64,000 nt of DNA from Hippasteria phrygiana (Eukaryota > Echinodermata > Asteroidea > Valvatida > Goniasteridae). The stretch spans positions 1,798,001 to 1,862,000 of the forward strand of contig JAZGUH010000199.1 of assembly GCA_037893225.1 (NCBI GenBank), written 5' to 3'. Positions 1 to 13,400 of the stretch are shown piece by piece. Position 1 is the first letter of the stretch. Each line of letters begins with the position of its first letter. Position numbers and translations under genes: made by a program. Under the pieces are notes generated by a model, which saw only the letters and a program-made list of their open reading frames with translations, made no database searches and had not been told where the DNA came from.

Positions 1-1603
1 ATATCCATTGTTGCCCACAGCAATACAATTTCTCAGCCTACTACGATTATGCATTTTTACGGGGCGGTTTATACACCCCTTCATAGCAACGCCCTTGTAA
101 AAGCACACCACATGGTCCAATTTAGTATCCAAATGATTACTAAATGTCAATTTCATGGAGCATGCCGAGTGCAAAATTTTGCCGAGAGCAGAACAAATTG
201 TTTAGCCGAAATAGCTTATAGCAGCCAGGATACCATTCTCTGAGATTCCATAAAATAAAGTCACTATTGAAGGATTTACAGTTAGTTAAATGTGACCTCG
301 CAGCACGAAATTGACGCGCGCGCGACGCGCTCGCCAGGTGGTGTAGAACGCAGCAGTGCCGGTGTAGTGTGAAATTATGGACTCTAAATACGGACGCATC
401 GGTAGTATTGCGCTTGCGTTATTAGGAGAGTGGTCGCTCGAGTGTTCAACCAATAAAATGGACCAGATTTTGTAGGACTCTATATTTCGTGTGACATCGC
501 AAAAAAGGTTTAAAACCGCGCCGTGTTTAAACAACTTCCAGCCGTGTTTAAACAACCGTTTAAACACACCCACGTGATCGGCTCTCGACCAATAGGGATA
601 GTGAAACTCGCTGAGGCATTTATGAATACGTTTTGAAGCTTTGCATTGTGGAAACAATAAGAAAGTAAATGAGAATTGGTGGTGACACCATGTGAAAATA
701 ACTGGGAAGATGTGTGGTTCTGAAAAGAACCGGGATGAGAGTAGAACTCGACATTTCGCTACTCTCACCCCGGTTCTTTTTCAGAACCACACATCTTCCC
801 AGAAGAGATTATTTTCACATGGTGTCACCCGCAAATTCTCGTTTACATTCAGAAAAAGTAGGTGTTTTTTTTTTCACTGAATACTGGGTAGTCAGTTTCG
901 GGACTTTAACATCTTTACATTTGCAAAGCCCTGTTCTATCATACCCCAAAGTTTTAAAACTGAATTCAGTCTTGAAATATTTGGTGGTGTTTTCTTTTTG
1001 GCACTAGAACTATGAGCTCCGCGCGCCAACAAAAGAGGGCGCTGTCCACATAGCAACCGCACTTCCGTGGGGAGTACGTCGCTGGTATTACGCACTGCGC
1101 TCCTCGTTCATTTGATACTCGTATACCAGTGGAATTGCTTTGTCTGTTTGCCGACTCTCGATAATTGAGTTTTCAATAAGAATATCACAGCGGGAACCAG
1201 ACACTTAAATTGAAGTCAGGTAAGACGGCGTTGATATTGACCCCCCCAACTCGCCTTTTCTTTCCGCTGAGGGGGTAGTTGTGCACGGAGCTCATAGCGT
1301 GCACGTGTTTCAATGTTGAGCTTCATTTTCTCAAAACAAGGGTGACGACTTTAACAATTAAAAACAACTTTAAAAGGTTATAGCAGGGCCTGACACCAGC
1401 ATGACATTTCTAATACTGCATGTATTTTCAGGATATACATTTGTACCCTACTCTCATTAATCAACTGTTGTATATTTCCATCCTTTTTGTAGTGTCTGAT
1501 CACAATTAAGCATGCCAAATAGTTACAGAAATTTGATTTTGTTGAGAGCAGCGCCAGCTGTCTGGTAATACAATTCGCTGAGTGGATTATATTTTTCTGT
1601 CAG
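1..1603. other. Upstream intronic region, no exon recognised
   Basis: Presumably intron of the C3-like gene. I see no exon with C3 MG1-MG4 homology. It holds a foldback repeat (671-842) and unique AT-rich sequence. Confidence 0.6.
671..842. repeat. Foldback inverted repeat
   Basis: The left arm from GAGAATTGGTGGTGACACC through GTGTGGTTCTG returns inverted from CAGAACCACAC to GCAAATTCTC, with a short loop at about 746-759. The motif GTAACACCATGTGAAA near 17070 belongs to the same family. Confidence 0.85.
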
Positions 1604-1735
1604 CTGGCGACGAGTGACCCAGATTTGCATCAAGCTAATGCCCACAGCACTTTCGCAGTCCAACCTCAGCAGTCGAACAGCGGAGAATACTTGGTGGTGC
1701 GTCTGCCGTCTGGGGACGTCAGACGAGCTCCACAG
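1604..1735 (+). CDS. C3-like exon 1 (first visible), end of MG4 / start of MG5
   Basis: Acceptor TTTTTCTGTCAG and donor CAG|GTAAAA; 44 codons, phase 0 to 0. The peptide has the sparse pattern of the MG4-MG5 junction in C3 (segment SNSGEYLVVRLPSGDVR). It joins in frame to exon 2. Weaker homology than the later exons. Confidence 0.8.
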
Positions 1736-4339
1736 GTAAAACTCGGACAGGGCAGTGAAGTTATATGTTGTGTAGTGAAGTTATAGCGTCCTCGGCTAGC
1801 CCCTGCCCATGTGAAAACAATCGGAGTGATTGGCAATACCAAAAAATTGCCGATGGTGCAAATCTCTGAAATCCTCATGATGGGGAAAGATCAACTTCAT
1901 TTCAAAACATTTCTTGCCAAGTCGGACGTTGAAGGTCGATTGGACGCAGGAACTTTAAATTTCAACTTTCTCTGGTTGATTGGCTGTTATCAAATACCTA
2001 AAAGAAATACTCCGTGGGTACGAGGTAATGGGAGTTATGTTGTCCGGGAAATTAACAGTATGGTCTCTCTGGTGCAGCGCGCCATTTATACAATTACTGA
2101 TTTGTATGGACGAAAGGCCACCGAGTTTGAATTGACTCAACACTCCTGGTCATAGGTGTGATGTCAGATATACTGTCTCTTTGTCAATGAGCCAGTGAAC
2201 ACCGTAAGCTTTTTTTATGAACAGATTGGAAGCCTCAGCCAAGTGGAGGTGCAGTTAACGAACCCCGAGAATGTGAACACCCTGTACTACTTCGTAAGTT
2301 TTCCGGATTTAACTCATTTAATTTGTTAAACTCATTTATACATTAATATAATTCGTATGTGACTGACTCTGCAAAAAGGCCACAATTCTTCAAACAAGTG
2401 ATTTTTGAGGAAGGGAAAAAAAATTCCCTCCCTCAAAAATCACTTGTTTGAAGAATTGTTCACCCCCTCTTCACATAGAACGGCCCATTACGCGTAAAAG
2501 CTTACAGAGATGTGCCCTTTTTTTTCAGAGCCGGTCACATATGTACTCCAACACGGTGCTTGAAGCGCTACAGTATTTCATCATGGCTGGGACTTTTTGG
2601 TCCAGGGGTATAGGGTCTTCCCCAAAAATTCTAGTATACTTTTAAAAATGTAAAAGCCGTTTTACAAAAACAAAACAAGTTCCACAAACATGTTTATACA
2701 TACTATACTAAACATTTTTGTATACTTGTTTTGAACAGCACCCCTACACTTCCAGCTTTTCGAAATATTTTTCGGCCTGAAGTCTGTCTGGGTCACTTAG
2801 AAAATAAAGATTGTGCCATGTTTTCATACAGTTCTGAACAGGAGTGGATGATTTTTTTCTGCTGGTGCCTTAAAGTAAATTTAACACAATGAAGAAAACA
2901 GCTCAGAGCACACTTGATCAATTAAATGTGGCACGAATGGGGAAGCATGCTCAGAATTTCGGCACAACCTCAACCGTTCCATTCTTATTTCCCCAAACGC
3001 CTACAGGTCATTGCCGGCGGAAGGATAGTCCACAAGGGGGCCAAGAACCTGGTGAACCTTAACACCGCCTTGACTTTTGAGATCACGCACGAGATGGCGC
3101 CCTCCTCGCGTGTCGTTGCGTATTACGCGAAAGATGGCGAGATCATCGCCGACTCCCTCTTCATGGAGGTGGAAGAGAGATGCAAGAATCCTGTAAGGCG
3201 GTGTGCTTAATTAATTTCAAAAGAAAATGTAACCGTTGTGTTGTCTCTAAAATGGGTAGGTTATCATGTGTAGGTTATGTACACCAAGAATGATAAAATG
3301 ATGTCTTTAAAAGAAACAGCGGTTTTGACATTCCCGTACAATTATGGTCTGAACGAAGTTGTTTACAGCCTGCCGTGTCAGCTAGATCAGATAAATAAAG
3401 ACCAATTAAAATTAATTTCTTTTCGAAGTGAACAAAGAAACGGGCAGGAGCAGGATTCGAACCTGCGACCTCCGGGTAACCGTACCGGCGCTCTACCAAC
3501 TGAGCTATCTTGCCCTATGTTGGTGGTCTCCAAAATTGTCAGCATCTTTGTTCGGGTGGGCCGCTAGTCAGAAGTCATAAACCCAGAATGCCGTATAGCC
3601 AGGGATCACACCCCATTTTCGATACAACCTGAGAAGCGACATTGTGGTGATCACTCAATGAGGATGCGACCTTTTAACTTATAATTCGTCAAACAGGGAA
3701 ACTGACTAGGTAAATTTAAATACATTTCCAAAGTGAACAAAGAAACTGGCAGGAGCGGGATTCGAACCTGCGACCTCCAAGATACCGTACTGGCGCTCTA
3801 CCAACTATAAGCTATCTTGCCCTATGTTGGCGGTCTCCCAAATTGTCAGTATACATTTTCAAAGTGAACAAAGAAACTGGCAGGAGCGGGATTCGAACTT
3901 GCGACTTCCAGGATACCATACAGCCGAAATTAATATAATCGCATAAGCTTTCATAGCCACAGCTACCAAGTCAGAGTTAATAAACCGTCTGGGAGCTGTG
4001 CCAACAAAGGCTGGTTGTGACTCAGAATTAACTCCTATATTCACTCTGACTTAGGTTGACTCTCTTCATTGTATCTCTTCATTGGCAGGCTTGACCTTCG
4101 GGTGATAGGAACTTTTATTCCTCCATGGTCGTGTCTCCTCCACATGCATTCTTTTTATTGCTAACTTTAGTATTAATTTTTTTAATTGTAATATCATAAT
4201 TATACTGTTCCTTTTATAGAGTAGAAGTCTGACGTCAGTCGGCTTGACAACTGGCTCCAATTACATTGACACAAAATAACAAAAGTATTCTGGTTCCAAA
4301 CATTGCATTGACGTCATCACTTCGGTACTCTATTGAGAA

Positions 4340-4404
<65 letters not shown>

Positions 4405-7400
4405 TTTACCGGTGATATAATATTTACCGGGTCATTTGGGAGACATTCGCATAGACTTGTGCACAATTGTTTTTTTAACTTTAATGTAACCTAACCCAAG
4501 TTTCCCTTATCGTACCCCCACGAATTTCGGTATATTTATGTTTTGGACCATCCTCTATCGATATAACCCAGTTCCGACAGTAAAATTCTCAATATTTAAG
4601 GGGGCTGTGACATTAGGGACACATCGAACCATTGACAGTTATATAAATAATCTGATGACGAAGCTGTAGCTATGAAAGCTTATGTCATAATTTTCATTTT
4701 TAGTTAGTCCATAAAGTGCTACCTTAATAATTATGGTCTGGTACGATGGGATAAAGATGTGGTTTTTTAAAGTCTCTATTAATTTGGTACCAATAGATAA
4801 GTGAAAAATTGAAGCGTTATTCGAGTTGGGCTCGAACCACGACCTTCTACTCACTAGTGAAGATCGACCTCTTACCACTTGTATGAGCTTGCCGAATCCA
4901 ATATAGCACTGAGTACCACACAGTAAATTTTGAGGTGAACTGTTTTCGGGCGGGTTCAAGTAAACCAAAAAGAAATCTTCAATTCTAATTTGAATTGATC
5001 CATTTGTTTGCTCAGATCGGTTTAAGCTTCAAGCGTCTACCCAATGACGAGGAAAATGACAAATATGAGTCGGACGGAAGCAACAAGAATGTTGAATTGG
5101 AGGTCCGGGCCAAGGGCGGAACCACCGTGGGACTATTGGCGGTAGACGAAGCCATCTACAAGCTGCGCAACTATCACCGACTCACTCAAAAGAAGGTAGT
5201 GAAATAATTGGTCGGTTTCCTTTGAAAAATCTGTGCTTTTTTTGAGGTGATACTCCCATAAAAAGACCATGCCCCAACTAGGTATAATATTGAAATAAAA
5301 TTCCATTCACTAATTTCTACCCAACTCTGTTGAATAGGCTTTATACCCATGATAATGTGTAATGCGGCACAACAAAATGTGAGGAAAGTCTCATCACCCG
5401 GGCATTTTTACTTCCATTTTTTAAGTTAAATTTTTTATTTTCGGGTTTCTTTTTCTCAAAACCAGGGGTCAAGAACAGCAACTTCAAAAGGTTATAGGGG
5501 GGCTCAGCAATGAGCCGTAACAACACACATTACATCAAATGAAAGCTTATTGCTTTTACTTTCAGGAAATACCGTATTCTTGGTTATAAATTGTTGCTAC
5601 TTTTTAAAGGCCGTGTACATGATTGGTCATTGTTGCAATTTTCAAAAATGGGCGGATTTGGGGGTTTAGTATTTTATAGGAAATATCGTTCCATTGACCT
5701 GTTCAAAGTTTTGCGTTGTTGGATGGCGGAAAAAACCGAGAGAAAAACGGCGCTTGTTTTCAACCGTCGGGCGGATGATAGCCTTTAGTCAAGGCGCACG
5801 TGGCTATCTTGGCGGGTGACGCGCACCGGATATGCAATGGCGCTATCATGTCCCAGGCGCGCCACTGGTCCAGGTCGCCACGCGCGCCTTGACTAACGGC
5901 TACAGGGCAGTTTTCCCAACGATTTCCGGCTGGAAATCGTTGGAAAACGATATTCATTTCCACTTTTGTTGACAACGACAGCACACCTGGTGCCATAATT
6001 TCACAGGATGATTGAGACTACTATTAACTATTACAGTCCAGTAAGGTATTTCGTAATAATTCAGTAAAAACAAATTGGAGAATTACCAATCGTGTACACT
6101 ACTTTTAACCTGTTACGTGGTACCGGGTCACATTTGTTATTTTTTTCAAAGCTTGTCTTGCTCTATTTGTTTGTTGCCTGATGTAGGTGTTCAAGAGAAT
6201 GGCTGGATATGATCTGGGCTGTGGACCAGGAGGTGGACAGACCACAGCGTCCATTTTTAAGGTTTGGTTTGCAGATTTTTTTGGTCCAAAATATTTGTTT
6301 TTCATTTTTTCATTGGACATAAATTATTGAAAAATTGGATTATTCAGCTAATTCGTTTGTTTTTCCGCAGGATGCTGGAGTTACTGTTCTTACGAGCGCC
6401 AACCTGAATATCGAACACAGAGAAGGTGAGGCGATGTAACCCTTTGAATGTTACTGGAACGATTAAATATCGCTACAAACTGCAGATGTTCTTTAAAATT
6501 CAAGAACATCTGTTCAAGCTTCCTATCATTTTTGGAAACTTTGTCGTATAGAAATTTGCATGACTGTTATACAACTATTTATGTTTAAAATTCTGTCTTG
6601 GTTAAGCTCTTGGCTGTCTGAATGATGCACGAAGACGCAGGAGATCGGCAAGCGAAACGGAGAGAGAAGAGATACGTAAGTTGATTTCGTATTTTGCCTC
6701 CGCTTAACAAACACCCCAACTATTCTTTTAACCCATCCCAAATAGAACAATGTACTCGTCAAATTTGGCTGCAGTTTTTTGGCTTGCACATCAGCTACAT
6801 CTCTGCGCTGACTCTGCGTGATGTCCCTTCGGGGCCACGATACAAAAGTCCTGAAAACCCATCAAATACGCTTACCGTTGCTGAATTTTCTGTAATAGTT
6901 CCGGCAATTGGTCACACGCAGACCCATGAAATTTGGCCCATGTGAATCCAGTTAATCAGCAGTTACAGTGAAATATAATTATCATTATTTGAATGAAGAG
7001 AATGCTTACTGAAAGATTTTTTACGAAAAGCTATATTTTTTACGAAAAGCTATATTTTTTACGAAAAGCTATTGAAATTGTCACCCCTTTCTCTTTTTAT
7101 ACAGTGAGCAGATACGGAGGAATTCTAAGAGAGTATTGTGCATGTGAGAAGCGCATGAGGCCGCTGGCCGAACCAGAAGAGTTCACGTGCGCCATGCAAG
7201 CGACGCGACTCACCAGATTAAAAGGGCTTACACGAGACTCTCCAGAGGTAGCCGCCTTCTTGGAGTGCTGCCAGGAAATCGAGAGCATATCCGGGGGCGG
7301 GTTGGGGGAAGGGGATGCGGGGAATGTGATCCTGGAGGAGATCGTGGTGCGATCCGACTTCCCTGAGAGCTGGATGTTCGACGAGGTGGTAGTGGAGGCA

Positions 7401-10400
7401 GGGTGAGTTACAATCATCCGTGGACGAATCCGAGTAAAGATGGATAATAGTGGTACCCATATAAAACTGGTATGTCGAGCTGCACAAGTTATCCATTACG
7501 TTTGACGGGGACTTGGGACAATAGGTGATTAGTGATTACAATACAACTGAGGACCTGAAACCTTATGGTTAAATTCCAAACATTGTGAACAATGGAAGAG
7601 AATGTACAGCTTGAGTCCTGGATATTATAGTAAAACGGGTTACATTTTGCATTCAGTAAAAGGCACCTTTAACAATAGAGGACACTATAGGGTCCCTGGT
7701 TGAGAAAGGTTCCCATTTGAAAATTGTGTACAAAACCAATGAGGGTCCTTGCCAAAGCATGAACAATAGGACAAACGTCCCCGATTGAAGGTGTTTTAGG
7801 TGATTGAAGTGTGTGTACATGTACTGTATTACGTTCGAGGACAAGAGGAGAAGGAATCTTTCTTTGTCCTCAGGAGTCGGTCTTTTGTTAAAATCGGTCC
7901 TCGGACGTAAAAATACGTGCTTATATATAGTCTATGGGAGTTTTTTTTAAAAGTAAATTTAAGGAACAATAGGAAACACAAAGTATTGTCCTCATAGGAA
8001 AACATGGGTGTGGGCGCGTTGGGGTATTCAAACTGTGGACGAAAAATGCCGGAGAACAAAAGAGAACAATATCGTCTGCGATTCCCAGCATACGTCCGCG
8101 ATTGGAAGTGTGTACGAAACCTATGGAGGCCTTCCGAAAAAGTTAGAATATAAACAAAAGAGGAGCAATGTGACGTCCGCGTTCGACGGTGGATACACGA
8201 CTGGGTGTGTATGTATGTGCATGGTTGTACTATAACATGAGGACATGAAATGACAACTTCCTAATTGGTATGTAGGTTGGCCTTGGGGTCCTCTAGAACC
8301 CTATTGATTTTGGACCCCATAGGTCAAAGGTCAAGGTCTATATAAACCAGTTCACGCCGGGATTATTTTTCACGAGCCTGGGTGCCAGACGGGTTCAGGC
8401 CGTCATCTGCGGGGTAGCACACCCTGATATTTTCGGCCTCGCTCACTGCGAGCCGGTCGATGACAGATATTTCTGCTGGGTGCCGTTCTCGCTCGAGTGC
8501 GTGTATACATGTCATCCGATGCGAACTGGTTAAAAGAATAGAAATGGTTGGGACACGATAACTTAAGAAGAACCCGACATATCAACTTCCTATTTGGCAT
8601 GTGGGTTGGCCGTGGATTTTGGACCTCATCTTTGATGCTAGTAATTTTCACTTTCTTTTGATGCATATTTGTTATATGTGACCCGCTCTGGAAAAAGGTA
8701 TATTATGTCGCAAAATATGAAAAATTAGTTTTATGTATGTTTAGAAAGCTCGCAATGTAAGCTTTCATTTGGTACATGATAGAGCTCCAAAGCCCTTTCC
8801 ATTCTGGAGATATCACGTTTTTGCATATTAATTAGTTCTATGGAGTTCAAATTGCACAACAGAGAAAACAGGCTTTGAAATAGCTAGTTCTAATACAATG
8901 CAATGGAACAATGCACTCTAAATTTTATTCACTGAAATCAACATTGTTGTGCACCCAACTTGAAACTTTAGATATTTAAGACGTCATTTAAGACAAAAAC
9001 AAAAAATAATTTTTACGAAAAATGTCACCCTCTCAATTTTAAAAGGGCCATTACACGTAAATGCATAGTGCGACTTATATCACCTTTTTCTGGAGCGGGT
9101 CACATATTCTAGCATATTTTTCTTAAAAAAAAAATGAGTCTTTAGTTATTAAGAAGTGTAATTCAACTTGGCCAGGCATTTGCGTTTGTCAACACATCAT
9201 TCTTGTTTTGTACACTGTCTACTGCTTCACAACTGGTTCTTAACCACCCCACCCTTTCAAATTTATTTTTTGGGCAGAAAGAACCTTGAGATCACCTTTG
9301 CCAAAATGTTAGCGCCATAATGGGTGTGAAAGAATTTGAACTGGAAGTATTGATTGCTGTATTACAGAGCGGATGGTTATGAAGCGAAAGCGAGGCATCA
9401 AGTGACCCTGCCTGATAGCGTGACTACTTGGGTGATAGAGGCCGTAGGCATCTCGGGTGTCTACGGCATGTGCGTGGCCGACCCGATCAAGCTGGAGGTC
9501 CGGCCACCCTTCTTTCTCGATATCAGTATGCCGTACTCGGTCCAACGGTATGAGCAGATTGAGATCGTTGCGTCTGTGTTCAACTACGCCGACGAAGTCT
9601 TGCTGGTAAGGAAACTGTAGAGGCGCTGCGCAGTGTGGTGCTTATATCCAGAAAGTGATTGTATGAGAGACCTTTTGAAGAAATCGTCACCTTTCAATTT
9701 AAAAATTGTACTTTGTACAATATTTCACTTAGCGTGGCTGGGGGTAGGTAATGAAAACCTCCCGAACAGAAAGATCAGGCCACTTGAGATGAGATAATAC
9801 AAGAATAGGTGTGGTGGTTGAGAGTGGAAGATGAGTCGAGATTTGATGGTTGGTGAGCTGGATTATATATACTTGGACTGACGTCATTTACAAGACGGTT
9901 TGTAATAAAAGTTTCCTGGAGTCTTAGAAAAAAGGTCTTGAAAATGAATTTGCCTCCTAAGTATTCGACTACACCCCGGTGCCAAGAAAAAATCTTGATC
10001 AGTGCCTGGAGTCGTTAATTGGCATATCTTCTTTTTATATTCAGGCGACTGTCTATTTGAAAGGTGCAGAAGGTCTCTGTTCAGACGCGCAACCAGGAGA
10101 ATACTCGAAAGGGATAACTGTCGAGGTCCCACCTAGGAAGCCTGCCACCGTCAAGTTTGTCATCATTCCCTTGGTGATTAAAAGGCTTCCAATTGAGATC
10201 GTTGCCGTAGCCGACTCCAGGGAGTACAGGGATGCTATCTGGAAGCGGTTGATCGTTCGTGTGAGTTAAAGGTGTCATTAATACCAAGTCAGATGGAATT
10301 TGCGTCGGCGATGTTTTTCTGACGTAGTGTGTGAAGCACTGTATATGCTCAGTGCTTTCCGAGAGCCTGTGGAAAAAAATTCACAGGCTTAATTAATACT

Positions 10401-13400
10401 CGGTTACTCACACCCAAGGGTGGGACTCGAACACACAGGTGGGACTCGAACCCACTGCCATTATGCGGTACCTCAAATTGAACGCTATGGCTTGTAAGGG
10501 TGTGATATGGTGGATCATAAGGTTGTAATGGCATAACAAAGCTAGTACATTTCGTCTGAGCACTTTTTTATGTCATAAGGCCTTTTCACACTGGAGCGTC
10601 GGGCCACCCCGGCGTTTTCAACCCCGCGTCGTTTTGCGTAAAGCTACTTCAGCCAACCCCGGGGCGAGCTTGCCCTGGTGTTGGGCATGAACGTTTCACA
10701 CTATAATCTGCTTTATTTTCTCCCTTTTGTCTTCCATGATTATTGACATGTACGACTATACAAATTATCCGCGGTACGCTGCGCTTTCGGCCAAGCTGTA
10801 CAATTAACAATAGCGCGCGCTTTGACATGATCTTAGGAATTCTTTTGTCTGGACCACCTGTTTTTTAACTCGGGTTGTACAAAACCCCGCATGTATGGGT
10901 GAGAATGTGTGACGTTTCACACTAGCCATTTCGCCCCGGGGCCACCCCCGAGATCGGTGTCGCCCCGGGTTGAAAACTCTCACCCCTGGCCTGGAGCAGG
11001 GGTGAGTTCGCCCCCGGGGAGAGACCAATCTCGGGGGTGGCCCCGGGGCGAAAATGGCTAGTGTGAAACGTCGCACATTCTCACCCCCGCGTCGCCCTGG
11101 GGCCGCCCCCGAGATTTTGTCTAGTGTGAAGAGGCCTTAATTTCACTACCTGATGCGCCAACAAAACCCTTGGGTTTATTGGACTGAAATGTCGTGGAGG
11201 TAATTATCACAGATATCGCCATTTTCATACTTGATTTCATAAAAACCTGGTATTATTTGGCTGAAATCAGAAGTTGGTGTGCGGGAAAACCCCCCCCCCC
11301 CACAAAAAAAACCCAAAACAAATTATAATACTAATAATTTCTTTGCTACTGAACTCTGTGTTTGTTTGGTTCATGCATGCAGCCAGAGGGTTACGAGAGA
11401 AAGGACACTGTTACGATAACCCTGGACCCTGCGAACATCCAGGGCCTGGAAAGTAGCACAGACGGGGGACCAGACCAGCCCTTCCAACATATCCGTAAGA
11501 GATTACTCCGACACTTTTAGTTTGGAGCTAACAAGCTATAGCAAATTCAGGGCCCCTGTAAAATTGCTCTCATTAGAAAAGTTGCAAATGCGATGCAGTG
11601 ACCCAAAAAAAGGCAACACATGTGATCCACGGATCACCTTGTTTTTTAAATTAATTGTTTAAAGTTTTGTGTGCATGGATATGAATTAGAACAGGGACGT
11701 TTTCTCTTTTGCCCTGTCCCGACGTAATATATGAAGCACTGTATACTCGGTGCTTTCCGAGAGCCTGTGTGAAAAAATTGACAGGCTTACTCGGGCAGGA
11801 TTCGAACCCACGACTTCCTGCTTATTACTAGTGCAGACGTCTTCACCACTCTACCACCGAGCTCGCCGGGGTCGGAAAGCACTGAGTATACAGTGCTTTA
11901 TATATTACGTCGGGACAGGGCAAAAGAGAAAACATCTCTGTTCTAATTTACATCATCTCCCTACTTTTATAGACAAAACAGAGCAATTGTGACCCAACCC
12001 AGCAAAATGAGTCACAAGTCACCAGAGTTACTTTTGAGTTACAGGCCCTTAAACACGACTTATATAGTTGGAATCAATGGGAACTGTCAAGGTTTTCACC
12101 CACATAATGTCCATATTCATCATGATGTAAAGCTGAGTGATATATCAAAATCAAGAGCCAAGTATGCTCTTTCCAAATGCAAGCAAAAAGTTTTAAAAAA
12201 GTCCTTATAAGACTCATTTCGTAGGATCTGGTCACTATTTATTGATTCTTGTACCAAGGAATTATCAGTGCAATGATTTCATAGGGTGATCGAGGCTATT
12301 ATACAGTCGAGTAAGATATTTCATAAAAATTCAGTATTTTTTTGTTTTGAGGTTTGCAAGTGTTGTTTATGATCTTTTAAACCTTAAGTCTTAGGTAGGG
12401 CCTATACTCCTTTCTTTAGAATTTATAACCAAGTTTACTCCGTTATCCAGGAAGAGTGCAATGCTAAGATGTAATAGACCAAACTAATTGTCAAATGAGG
12501 GATAATGTTGGCAAATAATTGATCTCTGAATCCTGTGAATACAGGTAAGGATTAGGGGTGTGCATCAGAACCGGGTACCCGAGTACCCGATGTATCATGT
12601 CAGGAACCGGTTCCAGATTATGGAATCGAGTACCCGTACAACTTCACATTATAGCAGAGTAACTTCCCAGAAAATGAAAAAGGAAAGCTTTCAAATGTTA
12701 TTTGTCGGGAATTTTCAAAATTAAAACACGGCTACATGGGAAACCAGCACAGATTTCATGTTTATGACGCTCGCGAAAATTGACAATAAAGGGAATTTAC
12801 CGGTTGTGGTTTTTGTAGTCTGGGTATGGATGAAGAGCCTCGACGATGTACATACATGTGTAATAGCATGCCTCATTCCACTATAAATACAACTGTATAA
12901 AGCTTCTGTCTTTTGTGATATGCCGGCGCATGCACGTGCCGGAACATTTAATGGTGGAGTAGTGATCATGTTTACTAGACAGGCATAAGATTTTTTAGAC
13001 TTTTGTCTGAAATCAGACTTTTGAATCTCAGAGAAATACAACTTCCGGGATTGGAAGTTTTGGGTTGGGTTTCTTTAATGGGTACCCGGTTACCCCCTAT
13101 TTTTTTTAATCGGGGACCCGGTTCTTTTACTACCCGTAAATGCACATCCCTAGTAAGGATTACAGTTTTTCCGACTTCATTCTCCCGGTTTTAGAGTTTT
13201 GGGAAGCGGAAGGTGATGAGAGCATGCAAGTGGACATCATCAGGTACACAGTCAGCCAGGAGGCCATCCCAGGCACCCACAAAGTTCACGTTAGCCTCCT
13301 GGGTAAAAATCAGTCACTAATCTTTATTGTCGTTTTTCATCAGTTGCTCTCTCTCACTCTGAGCCCTTCGTTTCCATCTAAACCACCCTATATTCAAATG

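Noticed and set aside
286..768. 160-codon minus-strand open frame
   Set aside because: It runs through a foldback repeat and has no recognisable protein pattern.
3442..3515. Functional tRNA genes at the tRNA-like cores (3442, 24725, 47883, 50010, 55550)
   Set aside because: They are embedded in repeated elements, have mismatched stems or internal deletions, and recur in the same flanking context: SINE promoters, not tRNA genes.
9280..9320. Possible extra exon after TTGGGCAG (9281)
   Set aside because: The frame reaches a TAA within about 15 codons and no donor precedes it; exons 8 and 9 already join in phase.
13166..13194. Acceptor TTACAG at 13165 for exon 12
   Set aside because: Phase 1 reading gives an in-frame TAG at the end of CGGTTTTAG; the acceptor at 13194 is the one that stays open.
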